Assembly (NCBI RefSeq): GCF_001752395.1
Contig: NZ_MKEK01000001.1
Span: forward strand, 433,466 to 497,465
Length of the DNA: 64,000 nt
Direction: 5' to 3'
Source of the DNA: Rheinheimera salexigens
Lineage (GTDB): Bacteria > Pseudomonadota > Gammaproteobacteria > Enterobacterales > Alteromonadaceae
Below the pieces are notes generated by a model that did no database searches, was not told the DNA's origin, and worked only from the letters and a program-made list of their open reading frames with translations. Positions 48,294 through 57,500 of the stretch are shown in pieces (within the stretch, counting starts at the first letter, position 1; each line of letters starts with the position of its first letter). Made by a program: the position numbers and the translations under genes.

Positions 48294-49241
48294 TTAGTTA
48301 GCGGTTAAGCTTAAGTTGGCAAACTCAATAAAATCTTCTGGTGAGTTCATTTTTGTTGCTAACTGGCCATTTTCCATTTCAGAAAACTTTAACGGTTCTG
48401 CAAATGAGAAGTTAAGAACTAATTTTTCTGGATTATTGATAAAGCTAATAACACTTTCTTTAATAGCTGCAGGCATGTTCTCTGCACTAGATACGGTAAT
48501 TAATGCAATACCTTGCAGGGTTTGAAAGTCAGCCGCTTGGCCATTTTCGGCTGCAACTTGTGTTAAGCGTTGTAAGAAACCTTGATTAACAAGTACCACT
48601 TCACCTTTGCTTAAAGCGCCAGTTAATAATTGCTCAAGCATCTGTTTAGGATAATCTTCGCTCGTGGTTAGGGCTTGTTGCTGCTCAGCAGGCATGGCCG
48701 TAACTTCTTTTGCGTACTGCCAAAATTGTTGCATGTTAGCTAAAGTTACATCATAGCTTAAGCTAAACTCATCATTAATATGGGTAGCTTGGTTAAATTG
48801 TAACGAGCCATCTTGTTGATAAGCATAGCTATAGTCGCCATGTACTTCTAAGCCTTGCACAAAAGCACTTAAATTTGGCGGCAACATTTGTAACGCAGCT
48901 GAAGCCGCTTTTAAACCTGTTAACGTCATACTGCCTTTATCGGCTAATTGCTTTGGTTTAACGCCGGTAGCAACAATTTCAGTGACAGTGGCGATATCGC
49001 CAAACTCACCTAAGCTGATTGCTAAATCGTGAATGCGGTAAGTTGAAGTAAGCACATTTGCCGACACATCCTTGTAGCTCAAAGCAATAAGTGGCATTTC
49101 GCCCTGTGCGGCCAGCTCAATATAGCTTTGGTTGGCTTGGCTGATTTGCTGTTTAATGGCATCTTCGGCTTTTTTGTTGGCAAAATATAATCCGCCCACT
49201 GCAGCGACCACGACAACCAACGCTATTACTGACTTTTTCAT
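48294..49241 (-). CDS. Exported/anchored hypothetical protein, DUF945/YdgA-like
   Basis: 315 residues. An N-terminal hydrophobic anchor or signal (MKKSVIALVVVVAAVGGLYFANKKAEDAIKQQI) with little post-helix cleavage suggests an inner-membrane anchored periplasmic protein. The rest is a beta-rich sequence without motifs: TLTGLKAASAALQM, EVHGDYSYAYQQDGSLQFNQATHINDEFSLSYDV. It resembles the DUF945/YdgA group by layout (short anchor then long periplasmic part), but that is not firm. AAAGGATTAGC precedes ATG 49241. The 273 bp after it hold no gene. Confidence 0.65.
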   Translation of the reverse strand: MKKSVIALVVVVAAVGGLYFANKKAEDAIKQQISQANQSYIELAAQGEMPLIALSYKDVSANVLTSTYRIHDLAISLGEFGDIATVTEIVATGVKPKQLADKGSMTLTGLKAASAALQMLPPNLSAFVQGLEVHGDYSYAYQQDGSLQFNQATHINDEFSLSYDVTLANMQQFWQYAKEVTAMPAEQQQALTTSEDYPKQMLEQLLTGALSKGEVVLVNQGFLQRLTQVAAENGQAADFQTLQGIALITVSSAENMPAAIKESVISFINNPEKLVLNFSFAEPLKFSEMENGQLATKMNSPEDFIEFANLSLTAN

Positions 49242-49514
49242 GCTAATCCTTTACGTTATCAATGTTAATAAATCAGCAAAATGTTAACATAGAAGCATAT
49301 TTATAAAAAGTTAGTATTTGCAGTTTTTAAAGTTAAACATCTGACAGCAATCAATTTATACCTGAGTTAAGCAGCCTGCCATTAATTAGCAGCCGGTACT
49401 TATTGTTAGGTTTTAAGGGCTGATGTTTAGAGCCATATGTTAAGATATATAGGTTTAGGCCCATATGGTATGTGCTATAGCTATGCAAAAATAGTTTAGG
49501 AGTAGACGTTAGGA

Positions 49515-50153
49515 ATGAGTATGGAACTCTATTTTCATTGGTTTGATTTATTTGGTATTGCCGTGTTTGCGGTGACGGGCACCTTAGCGGCGTGGCGGAA
49601 TCAAATGGATGGTTTTGCCGTAATCGTTTTAGCCAGTGTTACGGCTATTGGTGGTGGAACTTTGCGCGACTTATTACTGGGCGTACCGGTAATTTGGATT
49701 AATGATAATAGCTATTTTTACGCCATTTTTATTGCCGCTGTTGGCACTATATTATTACTGCGCAACCGGTTAACGGTGCCGCATAATACCTTACAAATAG
49801 CCGATGCTTTTGGTTTAGCGGTGTTTGTTATTACCGGAACGCAAAAATCCCTTGACCATGGTACTTCAGTGATGGTGGCTATCTTATTAGGCACTATGAG
49901 CGGAGTCTGTGGAGGCATGATCCGTGATGTATTATGCCGCGAAATTCCGATGGTATTTCGCGGTGAATTGTACGCCATAACTTGCATTTTAGCCGGTGTA
50001 CTTTACACCAGTTTATTAGCGCTTGGGGTAGAGCAGTTGCAAGCGATGGTTATTGCAATGTTTAGTTTATTGCTGTTTCGTACCGCCTCTATCAAGTGGA
50101 AATTAACCATACCGGTATTTGGCAAACATCATAATGATTTAGGCGAGCCATAA
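49515..50153 (+). CDS. yicG: Trimeric intracellular cation channel-type protein, YicG/UPF0126
   Basis: 212 residues with seven membrane helices and the internal repeat of the TRIC/UPF0126 family. Motifs: LFGIAVFAVTGTLAAWRNQMDGFAVIVLASVTAIGGGTLRDLLLGVPVIWINDN (GGGTLRD), repeated as AFGLAVFVITGTQKSLDHG and GTMSGVCGGMIRDVLCREIPMVF (GGMIRD). TRIC-type proteins conduct K+/Na+ and are trimeric; bacterial YicG-type members are of unknown physiological role. Terminator immediately after. Confidence 0.9.
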   Translation: MSMELYFHWFDLFGIAVFAVTGTLAAWRNQMDGFAVIVLASVTAIGGGTLRDLLLGVPVIWINDNSYFYAIFIAAVGTILLLRNRLTVPHNTLQIADAFGLAVFVITGTQKSLDHGTSVMVAILLGTMSGVCGGMIRDVLCREIPMVFRGELYAITCILAGVLYTSLLALGVEQLQAMVIAMFSLLLFRTASIKWKLTIPVFGKHHNDLGEP

Positions 50154-50180
50154 AAAAAGCCAGCTAAGCTGGCTTTTTTA
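50153..50180. terminator. Bidirectional intrinsic terminator
   Basis: GCCAGC-TAA-GCTGGC is flanked by A7 and T6, between convergent genes. Confidence 0.92.
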
Positions 50181-50202
50181 ATTAACAGCAGACTAATCTG
50201 CT

Positions 50203-51138
50203 TTATTGAGCGGTTTTTCTACGACGTAATCTTAAACTTAAGCCGAATAAACCTAGTGAAAATAAGGCTAGTGTAGCTGGCGCTGGGATTGTCTCACCAA
50301 TTGGTGGTAAGCCGATGTTAGCAAAACCCCAACCATACGTTACCGTACCATCATTATCATAAGTGTACGAATAAGCTTCAATGCCTACGCTGGTAAACGC
50401 ACTTAATAAGCTTGCAGTACTAAAAGCAGCACCTATATAGGTATCAAAACTAACAGATTCACCGGCTAGTAAATCACCAAAGCCAAGAATAAAATAAGCA
50501 CCTAAATCGCCAGCTTGATCTATAGCATTAGTATCAGCCATAGAGCCTCGAGTTACCATTGGATCGGGTTCATCAAATGGGTCAAAAGAGGTGTGAAGTA
50601 CCTTACTTCCGGGCGCACCCGCGCCACCAGGGCCGGCATAAATGGTCGTGAAGTCATCAGTGAAGTGTCCGGGTGGTACGTCCCAATCTAAAGTACGGGC
50701 ATAACGAACATCGGTAACTGCGGCTGCAGTATCATTAAATATCTGTACATTAACGCCAAATAAACTCCCCGCTGCTGCGGAAGAGTAAGTATGGACGATC
50801 CTTAATCCGCTAGTTAAAATTACCGTAGAGACTGCATCGGTAAGGCTTGTACTGCTAAACATCGCAGATGCAATGCCAGAGGTAGCGCCACCATAAGTAT
50901 AGCTACCGGTGCCATCAGAAGCCGCACCCCAACCTTCACATAAACAACCTGGGGTAATAGCATCACCTGGCCCGCCGGTGAGGGCGATACCGACACCACC
51001 AAAGCCTAAGCCACCGTTATCGTCCACGCCCATAGTAAGAGCGCCAGTATCTAACACTAAGCCTGCTTGTGCCATGCTAGATATGCCGAGTAAGCCTGCC
51101 GCTACACAACTCAGCAAAATACTTTTATTAGTTTTCAT
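50203..51138 (-). CDS. Secreted protein with PEP-CTERM-like C-terminal sorting signal
   Basis: 311 residues. A signal peptide (MKTNKSILLSCVAAGLLGISSMAQA) is followed by a Gly/Ser/Ala/Thr-rich beta-type body (TGALTMGVDDNGGLGFGGVG, SDGTGSYTYGG). The C-terminus TIPAPATLALFSLGLFGLSL, then RLRRRK, has the layout of PEP-CTERM tails: a short P-x-P-containing motif, a hydrophobic helix and basic residues. Here PAP takes the place of PEP. Such tails are substrates of exosortases. Whether an exosortase is encoded elsewhere in this genome cannot be seen. Ribosome site AAGGATACGATC. Terminator nearby. Confidence 0.8.
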   Translation of the reverse strand: MKTNKSILLSCVAAGLLGISSMAQAGLVLDTGALTMGVDDNGGLGFGGVGIALTGGPGDAITPGCLCEGWGAASDGTGSYTYGGATSGIASAMFSSTSLTDAVSTVILTSGLRIVHTYSSAAAGSLFGVNVQIFNDTAAAVTDVRYARTLDWDVPPGHFTDDFTTIYAGPGGAGAPGSKVLHTSFDPFDEPDPMVTRGSMADTNAIDQAGDLGAYFILGFGDLLAGESVSFDTYIGAAFSTASLLSAFTSVGIEAYSYTYDNDGTVTYGWGFANIGLPPIGETIPAPATLALFSLGLFGLSLRLRRRKTAQ

Positions 51139-51396
51139 GATCGTATCCTTGATTCAGGCAGTGTATTGCCATAGCTGTAATTGCATATTAAATGCCATAA
51201 CTTAAAAAAAGGTTAAAAACAGCAACTTAGTTAATAAGCACAAACAAGGCTAGGAATATATTGTAAAGATAGTTGACGACTATTATTGCCAGACTTGACT
51301 GGTGTTTAGCGTCATTCCGTGGATAATAAACAACAATGTTTTTCGCCGCACAGCATTTATGTTCTGGTAATTCACGTGCGGCCGATAGGATGCGCT

Positions 51397-54300
51397 ATGG
51401 CACAATTATTACGTATTATTCTTATTCATACCCATTTACCTGGTGTAGTTGAATTACAGTTAGATCAGCATACTAATATCTGTGGCACTAACGCCTCGGG
51501 TAAAACCACCTTACAGCGTTTAGTGCCGGTATTTTATGGCGAGCAGCCCAATAGGGTAGTGCCGAAAACGCGCAAGAAGTTTGATCAATTTTATCTGCCG
51601 TTTTCTAACAGTTACATTATTTATGAATACCAGCGCGATAATGCGGATATTTGCCAAGTGGTATTAACGCGTAAAAGCGATGGCGGCGTAGAATATCGCT
51701 TTGTTGCGGCGGCGTATTTAAGTGAACACTATTTACAGCAAACCGCTGATGGCGTGAAAGGTTATAGTTATGCCGAGTGGGCGAGCGCGATGCGCGGAAT
51801 TTCTGATCTGCAAATTTCCCATAAAATAGCCGCTACTAGCGAGTATCGTAGCATTATTCAAAATGATGCTGCCGCATTACGGGGTAATAGCAATGATAAT
51901 GTTAAGTTACGCCGTTTAGCCGCGAGTTTTAGTTTAGTCAGTAGTGGCCATAAACTACGCCATATTGAAAAATTAGTTAGTGCGGTGCATGCCAAAGAAG
52001 GCAAAATGGAAACGCTAAAAGCCATGTTAGCGGCCATTTTTGAAGAAGATGGCGTGATCTTACCGACCACTAAAATGAAAAATACCAAAGCTAGAGAATG
52101 GATTTTGCAAATGCGCCAATCAATGCGGATTGATACTTTGCAGCAAAGTTTTCAGCACTTAACTCAACTGGCGCGTCAGCTTGATAGTGCAGAAGCCAGT
52201 TTAGCCGCCTTGCTGCCCTTATTGCAGCAGGATGAACAACAGCAACTGCAGCAAAAATCGGATGCTGAGCAGCAAATAAATACGTTACGGGGCCAAATAA
52301 ATAGCCATAAGCAGTTATTTTCAGAGCAACAAATGACCTTAAACAGCAGTTTAAGTAAAGCGGAGGCTGATTTAACCGAAACCACAGCACGACTCGATCA
52401 ATTGCAACTGCAATATGAAGCTTATGAAAGTCGCGATATGAGTCAATTGCAACAAGATACGGATGCCCTACCTTTGTGGCGTGACAGCCTGCAAGATTTG
52501 CTTGAGCAATATCAATTGATGGTAGAGCAACATGGTGATTTAGAGCGCCAACTTGAACAACGTAAAGCAAAATTAGCGGAAGCCTTTAATCGTTTAAGTG
52601 AGCAGCAGCGGTTAAAAGCCAAACAGTTACAACAACAAAAAGATCACACTAGGCAACAGCAAGACGATGCCTTATCCAGTTTAGAGCAAGGATTTCAGCA
52701 GCGTTTACAGCAACAGCAAAACCAATTCGCTGAGCAGCTAAGCCAATGTCATAGTGCTATAGCGGTATTACAAAGCCAATTGACGGCTTCAGTGTTAACC
52801 GATGCTGAGCATGAAGAGCGGCAAATTGCGGGGTTACGTTTAGAACAAGCCCAGCAACAAGCCCAACAACAAGCGCGGCAAGTACAGCAAATTCAACAGC
52901 AATGGCAAAAAGCTCGGCAACAACGCGAGCAAGCCGATAGCCAATTGCAGCAGTCGCGGCAGCAGTTGCACCATGCCGAACAACACTTACAACAATTGCA
53001 TCGCCAGTTAAGCCCAGAGCAGGGCAGCTTACGTCACTTTTTACGCTTGCATTACCCTGGTTGGGAGCAAACACTGGGCAAGGTATTAGAACCGGATTTA
53101 TTAGAACGACTAGATTTACAGCCCAAGTTGGCGGCTAAGTTAGAGGCTAAGCCAGGTGCAAAGTTAGATCAGAAAGTTGGCTCTGTAGCGGACAGTTTAT
53201 TTGGCTTACAGTTAGAGTTAACGGCGATTGATAGCCCCGAGCATGCTCAAGACGAAGCTGCAATTCGCCATAGCATCCAAACTGCAGAGCAACTGCTTGT
53301 GCAGGCTACGCAGCACAAGCAGCAAGCTGAAAAGCAATTGCAACAACAGCACGAACAAGCCGAATTAGTGCGGGCTCAGCAAGAGCAGGCACAGTGGCAA
53401 TACAGCCAATTAGAGCAAAACATTGAATACGCCAGCGATGCCAGTAAGCGCTTAGAAGCCACGCACCGCGAGCTTGTAAAGCAACGCCAAGCAACAGTGC
53501 GAGCTGAGCTAAGTCAGCAGCAGCAACAGCTAGAGCAATTAAAACAGCAACAACAACAAGACTTGCAAGCGTTAACGGATGATCATCAAGCGCAGAAAAT
53601 TGAATTAAAAGCAGACTGGCAAGCTGAGCTACAGGTATTTGATCAGCAACTGGAGCAATTAGACCAGCAGTTAGCCGATAAACGTGACGATAATAAACAA
53701 CAAATTAAAGAGTTACAGCAAGCCTTTAATGAAGAGCTTTCCAGTAAAGGTATTGATCCGCGTCGGTTAATCGATTTAAAGCAACGCCAAGAACAGCTTA
53801 AAACCAAGATTAAAAACGTGGAAAGCCGCCAAGATGAATTGGCACAGTGGCTGCGCTTTATGCAATTAGATTGGCAGCAATTACGACCGCAATTACTGGA
53901 AAAAGAAACTGCACTGAAGCAACAACAGCGGCAATTACAACAACAACTTACCCAGTTAAAAACCGAGTTTACCGCCAGCCAAAAACTATTAGAACAACAA
54001 CGGCAGCAGTGGCAAGACCAAATGCAGCAAGCAGAACAAGCCTTGCAGCAATTAAAAATAACCTTAGCCAAATTTGCTGATTTGCATCTGACTGCTGTTA
54101 CTCCAGCGGTAATAAGCCCGACTATGGATCTAATAGAGCGTTTAGCGCGCAGTAATGAAGCCTTAGCCGAGCGTAGTAAAGTTGAGCAGCAGTTAAGTAC
54201 TCAGCTAGAGCAGTTTGAAACCAGCTTAAGTAAAGATGCCGGCAGTGAATTTTTAGATCGCTTAGAGCATGAAAAACGCAAGTTACCAGAGTTTGCCGGT

Positions 54301-55113
54301 AAGCGACAGCAGTTGCCTATTTTGGCTGACTTGTTGCGTATTTTACAGGATCAACAACAACAGCTACTGGAGATGGGCGAAAATATTGGTGGTGACTTGA
54401 AGAAGTTCTTCACCGTATTTAGCGATATTAATAAACGTATTGCTATGCAAAGCCGGCGCTTAAGTGCCGCTGTAGCGGATGACTTAGTGCTAGAAGGTAT
54501 CAGCAAGTCTGAAGTGCGCATTTTATCAACCATTGATGAATTAGGTTTTTGGCAGCCGTTAAAGCATTTTGCCAAGTTATATGATGATTGGGGTAACTCG
54601 GGTAAAGCGCTACCGTCTGAAGACTACTTAAATGCGCTAGCCGACGTGGTTGAATTACTGCGAGCCGATGAGCAATACAGCATAGAATCGTTATTACGCT
54701 TAGAGCTACATTTAACCGAGGGTGGCTCAGAGTTAATAATTAAAAGTGATCGGCAATTACTAGAATCGTCCAGCCATGGCATGGCCTATCTTATTTTATG
54801 TAAGTATTTACTAGCATTCACCCGCTTATTACGTGGCGACGCCAATGTGGCTATTCATTGGCCTATAGATGAAATTGGTACTTTGGCCTATCACAATGTG
54901 GAAATGCTATTTATGGCTTGTAGTAGCAATAATATTATTATTGTTGGTGCCTTCCCTAATCCAGAATCCGACGTATTGATGCTATTTCAACATCGCTATT
55001 TAATTGAGCCAAGTCAGCATGATCCCAGTCAGCGCCAGTTAAAACGGATTCAACCTAAAGTAAGTAGGCTAAGTGAACGCTTAGCACAACGGCAACAGGA
55101 GGTTAGCTTATGA
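51397..55113 (+). CDS. MukB/MksB/JetC-like SMC-type ATPase
   Basis: 1238 residues from ATG 51397 (AGGA six bases upstream); the in-frame start at 51319 adds 26 non-family residues. Walker A GTNASGKT lies at about 30-37. Then come NRVVPKTRKKFDQFYLPFSNSYIIYEYQR and a very long Gln/Leu-rich coiled coil (about 270-1050), interrupted near 540-620 by a globular, hinge-like stretch (LRHFLRLHYPGWEQTLGK). The degenerate ABC signature region SSSHGMAYLIL is near 1122 and Walker B HWPIDEIGTL near 1153. The long coil between the two ATPase halves is the SMC/MukB plan. It overlaps the next gene by 4 bp (ATGA). Confidence 0.85.
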   Translation: MAQLLRIILIHTHLPGVVELQLDQHTNICGTNASGKTTLQRLVPVFYGEQPNRVVPKTRKKFDQFYLPFSNSYIIYEYQRDNADICQVVLTRKSDGGVEYRFVAAAYLSEHYLQQTADGVKGYSYAEWASAMRGISDLQISHKIAATSEYRSIIQNDAAALRGNSNDNVKLRRLAASFSLVSSGHKLRHIEKLVSAVHAKEGKMETLKAMLAAIFEEDGVILPTTKMKNTKAREWILQMRQSMRIDTLQQSFQHLTQLARQLDSAEASLAALLPLLQQDEQQQLQQKSDAEQQINTLRGQINSHKQLFSEQQMTLNSSLSKAEADLTETTARLDQLQLQYEAYESRDMSQLQQDTDALPLWRDSLQDLLEQYQLMVEQHGDLERQLEQRKAKLAEAFNRLSEQQRLKAKQLQQQKDHTRQQQDDALSSLEQGFQQRLQQQQNQFAEQLSQCHSAIAVLQSQLTASVLTDAEHEERQIAGLRLEQAQQQAQQQARQVQQIQQQWQKARQQREQADSQLQQSRQQLHHAEQHLQQLHRQLSPEQGSLRHFLRLHYPGWEQTLGKVLEPDLLERLDLQPKLAAKLEAKPGAKLDQKVGSVADSLFGLQLELTAIDSPEHAQDEAAIRHSIQTAEQLLVQATQHKQQAEKQLQQQHEQAELVRAQQEQAQWQYSQLEQNIEYASDASKRLEATHRELVKQRQATVRAELSQQQQQLEQLKQQQQQDLQALTDDHQAQKIELKADWQAELQVFDQQLEQLDQQLADKRDDNKQQIKELQQAFNEELSSKGIDPRRLIDLKQRQEQLKTKIKNVESRQDELAQWLRFMQLDWQQLRPQLLEKETALKQQQRQLQQQLTQLKTEFTASQKLLEQQRQQWQDQMQQAEQALQQLKITLAKFADLHLTAVTPAVISPTMDLIERLARSNEALAERSKVEQQLSTQLEQFETSLSKDAGSEFLDRLEHEKRKLPEFAGKRQQLPILADLLRILQDQQQQLLEMGENIGGDLKKFFTVFSDINKRIAMQSRRLSAAVADDLVLEGISKSEVRILSTIDELGFWQPLKHFAKLYDDWGNSGKALPSEDYLNALADVVELLRADEQYSIESLLRLELHLTEGGSELIIKSDRQLLESSSHGMAYLILCKYLLAFTRLLRGDANVAIHWPIDEIGTLAYHNVEMLFMACSSNNIIIVGAFPNPESDVLMLFQHRYLIEPSQHDPSQRQLKRIQPKVSRLSERLAQRQQEVSL

Positions 55114-55730
55114 TCCAGCATGGCGCGTTATTAGAGCGGTTGCTTTCAGGTGACTTTATTTGCCAAATTAGTGATAGCGAGGCGTTTAGGCATTTAGCCA
55201 ATGAGCAAACTCAGCAACAGATCGACCATTACTTACGGCCGTTAAATCGGCGGTTAGTCAGCAATGATGATAATAGTGTGTATTTTCTGGCTTATCATGA
55301 GCTAAACAGTACGGCACGCGAGCATTTAAGCAGCCAATTTAGCCACACTATCCAGTCGTTATTGCCGTTACTTGAATGGTTACAATTAGTGCAAGAAACC
55401 TTAGGTCGCGACAGTGCTATTACCGCGGGTGATACCATTAAACTGCAAGAGTTTATCTTGCGCACCGAAGATAACCAAAGCTTGCGCCATCGCTTGCAGC
55501 AATTAGCCAGTGATCGGTTTTTTAATAGCCAAAGTGACGCCTTAGATAATCAAATTAAGCTAATTTTTCGTCGCTTAAAAGAGCATGGTTACTTGCTGCA
55601 GCCGCATAACGATCGGCAGTACTACATTGTTACGGCTAAAATTGATTACTTAATTGATGTTATTCGCTTTATTCGTGATGAAGAGCACTTGCCAGTGGAG
55701 GATACGCCAGCGCAGGAGCATTTATTGTGA
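55110..55730 (+). CDS. MukE/MksE-like condensin subunit
   Basis: 206 residues, ATG overlapping the stop of the ATPase gene in ATGA. It is soluble with tandem winged-helix-like regions: LLERLLSGDFICQISDSEAFRHLANEQTQQQIDHYLRPLNRRL, then TIKLQEFILRTEDNQSLRHRLQQLASDRFFNSQSDALDNQIKLIFRRLKEHGYLLQPHNDRQYYIVTAKIDYL. Length and position match the kite subunit (MukE, MksE or JetB) that bridges kleisin and ATPase. Assignment rests on synteny plus layout, not a full profile search. Confidence 0.8.
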   Translation: MIQHGALLERLLSGDFICQISDSEAFRHLANEQTQQQIDHYLRPLNRRLVSNDDNSVYFLAYHELNSTAREHLSSQFSHTIQSLLPLLEWLQLVQETLGRDSAITAGDTIKLQEFILRTEDNQSLRHRLQQLASDRFFNSQSDALDNQIKLIFRRLKEHGYLLQPHNDRQYYIVTAKIDYLIDVIRFIRDEEHLPVEDTPAQEHLL

Positions 55731-56992
55731 GCACGGTAACAGAAGCTAATATGACTTCTAACCTGTTTAGTATAGGGGCTGAACGCTTAGCGCTATTAGG
55801 AAAGCATCATAAAGCCTTAATGCAAGGTTATGTTGCTGGCTATGTAGATGAAGCCGCCTTTAGCGAAATCGCGCTTAAAAAGCTTATTTCAGCGCGTATT
55901 TTATGGCGACCAGATGAGCAACAACCGCTGGCATTACGGCCTTTAGTCAGTGAGTTAATTGCCAGTATGGTGGCCGATGAAAGTCGACGTCAGATCAATG
56001 CCGATGTGGCTGAGAAACTAGAGCAAATTCGTAACCGAGTACAAGCCTATCGCGATGCGCAGTATAAGGGCGATTACAGCGTTGCTGAGCTGCAATTACA
56101 GCGCCTAACCGAACAGGTGTACGATTTAAGTGGTCAGTTTGAAGAAGCCATAGACAGCTTATGGCACCGACTGAATAGTGACTTTGGTTTTGTCAGTAGC
56201 TTGGATGATAAAATTCGTGAAAACGAACGTGCCCAAAAGCAGCTGCGTCGCTTGCTAGATGGCTTAGATTTATTAGACTTTAATGAGTTAATAGAACTAG
56301 CTGAAGGCAATAACCATTTGCGTAAGCTATTGGTTAGTCAGTTACAAAATCAGTTAAGCTCGCACCATAGTAGCTTGTTGGAAGTACAAAAACGGCTATT
56401 AGAATTATTGGCTAAATTTCGCCAGCAACAAGCCCGCTCCATGCTTATTACTAATATGGCAGCGTTTTTACGCCAGCATCCAAAATATCAGCCAGCTGAC
56501 TATGCCAATCGTTCAGAAGTGCCCGTTTTGTTTAATCAGGCAGCGGCGATAAAACCGCAAGCGGCCATTGCCTTAGATCGCGCTAGTGAACGGCAGCAAT
56601 TAGCGGAGTTAGTCAGGCATTTACCAAGGCCAAGCTTAACCACGCAACCACAACAGCAAAGTGGTAGTGGCAGTATGTTGCAAGAAGATGCCGCCATTAT
56701 TGCTCGGCAACAAGCGCTAAAAGTCGATGTCGAAAACTTTTATCTTAAGGTAATCGATAACGCCGGCACACCCGGCACAACTAGCACACTGAGTGCGTTA
56801 GATTATCTGCTAGAAAAACAGTTAGCCTGGGATAGCGAAATTTGGTTATATCAAATTATTGCCGAACATCAAGCCTTACCCGTCTCGGAAAAACAGCTGT
56901 TTAAGATAACCCGAGAAGAAGCGGCTCAAAGCGAGATGAATAATTTACTGCTTATTCGTGATATTAATATTGGCTTGCAGATAACAGCATAA
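55727..56992 (+). CDS. MukF/MksF-like kleisin subunit
   Basis: 421 residues starting with GTG 55727 in a GTGA overlap with the previous stop, AGGAG upstream. The N-terminal part (about 10-90) is winged-helix-like (FSIGAERLALLGKHHKALMQGYVAGYVDEAAFSEIALKKLISARILWRPDE). A long helical middle (about 90-240) has LEQIRNRVQAYRDAQYKGDYSVAELQLQRLTEQVYDLSGQFEEAIDSLWHRL, and the C-terminus is a smaller domain. Kleisin/MukF layout fits. It completes the B-E-F trio; no fourth gene follows in frame or close spacing. Confidence 0.78.
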   Translation: MSTVTEANMTSNLFSIGAERLALLGKHHKALMQGYVAGYVDEAAFSEIALKKLISARILWRPDEQQPLALRPLVSELIASMVADESRRQINADVAEKLEQIRNRVQAYRDAQYKGDYSVAELQLQRLTEQVYDLSGQFEEAIDSLWHRLNSDFGFVSSLDDKIRENERAQKQLRRLLDGLDLLDFNELIELAEGNNHLRKLLVSQLQNQLSSHHSSLLEVQKRLLELLAKFRQQQARSMLITNMAAFLRQHPKYQPADYANRSEVPVLFNQAAAIKPQAAIALDRASERQQLAELVRHLPRPSLTTQPQQQSGSGSMLQEDAAIIARQQALKVDVENFYLKVIDNAGTPGTTSTLSALDYLLEKQLAWDSEIWLYQIIAEHQALPVSEKQLFKITREEAAQSEMNNLLLIRDINIGLQITA

Positions 56993-57022
56993 AAACCATT
57001 AGAATTTAAAAAGGATTAAACT

Positions 57023-57241
57023 ATGGCGACACAATTTAAAGAATATAAAGTCATCCATATTGCCGAGGGCGGTTGTGGCACTATTTTTCTTGGCGCGTCT
57101 GGCTTGCCGTTAAAAAAAGTTGAAGCAGAATTAAATTCGCAAGCAGCTTCCGGTTGGCAGGTGGTGTTTCAGGTAATTGAAAGTAAACGCTTTTGGTTAT
57201 TTTGGAGCCGGGAAGCGATGATTGTTACTTTAGGCCGGTAA
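57023..57241 (+). CDS. DUF4177-family protein
   Basis: 72 residues. It reads MATQFKEYKVIHIAEGGCGTIFLGASGLPLKKVEAELNSQAASGWQVVFQVIESKRFWLFWSREAMIVTLGR, matching DUF4177: a strand with EYKV, a LN..A..GW.VV helix/strand and a C-terminal strand ending VTL. The family occurs as small standalone proteins of unknown function. AAAAAGGATTAAACT supplies the ribosome site. It lies 30 bp after the MukF-like gene and may share its transcript. Confidence 0.85.
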   Translation: MATQFKEYKVIHIAEGGCGTIFLGASGLPLKKVEAELNSQAASGWQVVFQVIESKRFWLFWSREAMIVTLGR

Positions 57242-57242
57242 A

Positions 57243-57500
57243 ATGGCCAAATTGCTGTTGTGGCTGATTAAGTGTTACCAACGCAGTGGCGGTAGCAAGC
57301 GTTGGTTTGGTATCGAGTGTAATTTTGAGCCTAGTTGCTCATATTATACCGCCGATGCCATAAAAGCGTATGGTGTGACAACAGGAATTACTATGGGCTG
57401 GCGGCGGATTAAAGCTTGTCGTCAACCCGATTGCTTCTATAAATGTATTGATCCGGTAATACCAAGGACTGGCAATGTTAAATCAGATGTTAACTCATAG
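57243..57500 (+). CDS. YidD-family membrane protein insertion efficiency factor, divergent
   Basis: 85 residues, ATG one base after the DUF4177 stop. It shows LIKCYQRSGG, GIECNFEPSCSYYTADAIKAYGVTTGITMGWRRIKACRQPDCFYKCIDPVIP, i.e. the YidD core (C.F.PSCS.Y...A...G...G...G..RI..C). The usual C-terminal HPxGxDPVP is replaced by CFYKCIDPVIP. Five cysteines lie outside the usual pattern. Canonical yidD sits in rnpA-yidD-yidC; this copy does not, so it is probably a paralogue. Overlaps the next gene by 26 bp. Confidence 0.82.
   Translation: MAKLLLWLIKCYQRSGGSKRWFGIECNFEPSCSYYTADAIKAYGVTTGITMGWRRIKACRQPDCFYKCIDPVIPRTGNVKSDVNS

Noticed and set aside
52230..54050. CAG/CAA-rich tract as a satellite or CRISPR-like repeat
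   Set aside because: There is no regular unit or spacer pattern; the bias comes from glutamine-rich coiled coil.
52091..54071. Long antisense ORFs within the SMC-type ATPase gene
   Set aside because: They are shadows of Gln/Leu-rich coiled-coil codons (CAA/CAG read backwards as Leu/Cys) with no ribosome site or family resemblance.
51397..56992. Calling the condensin-like operon a Wadjet defence system
   Set aside because: The JetD/MksG-type nuclease is absent next to it, and subunit assignment is by eye, so a defence role is not claimed.
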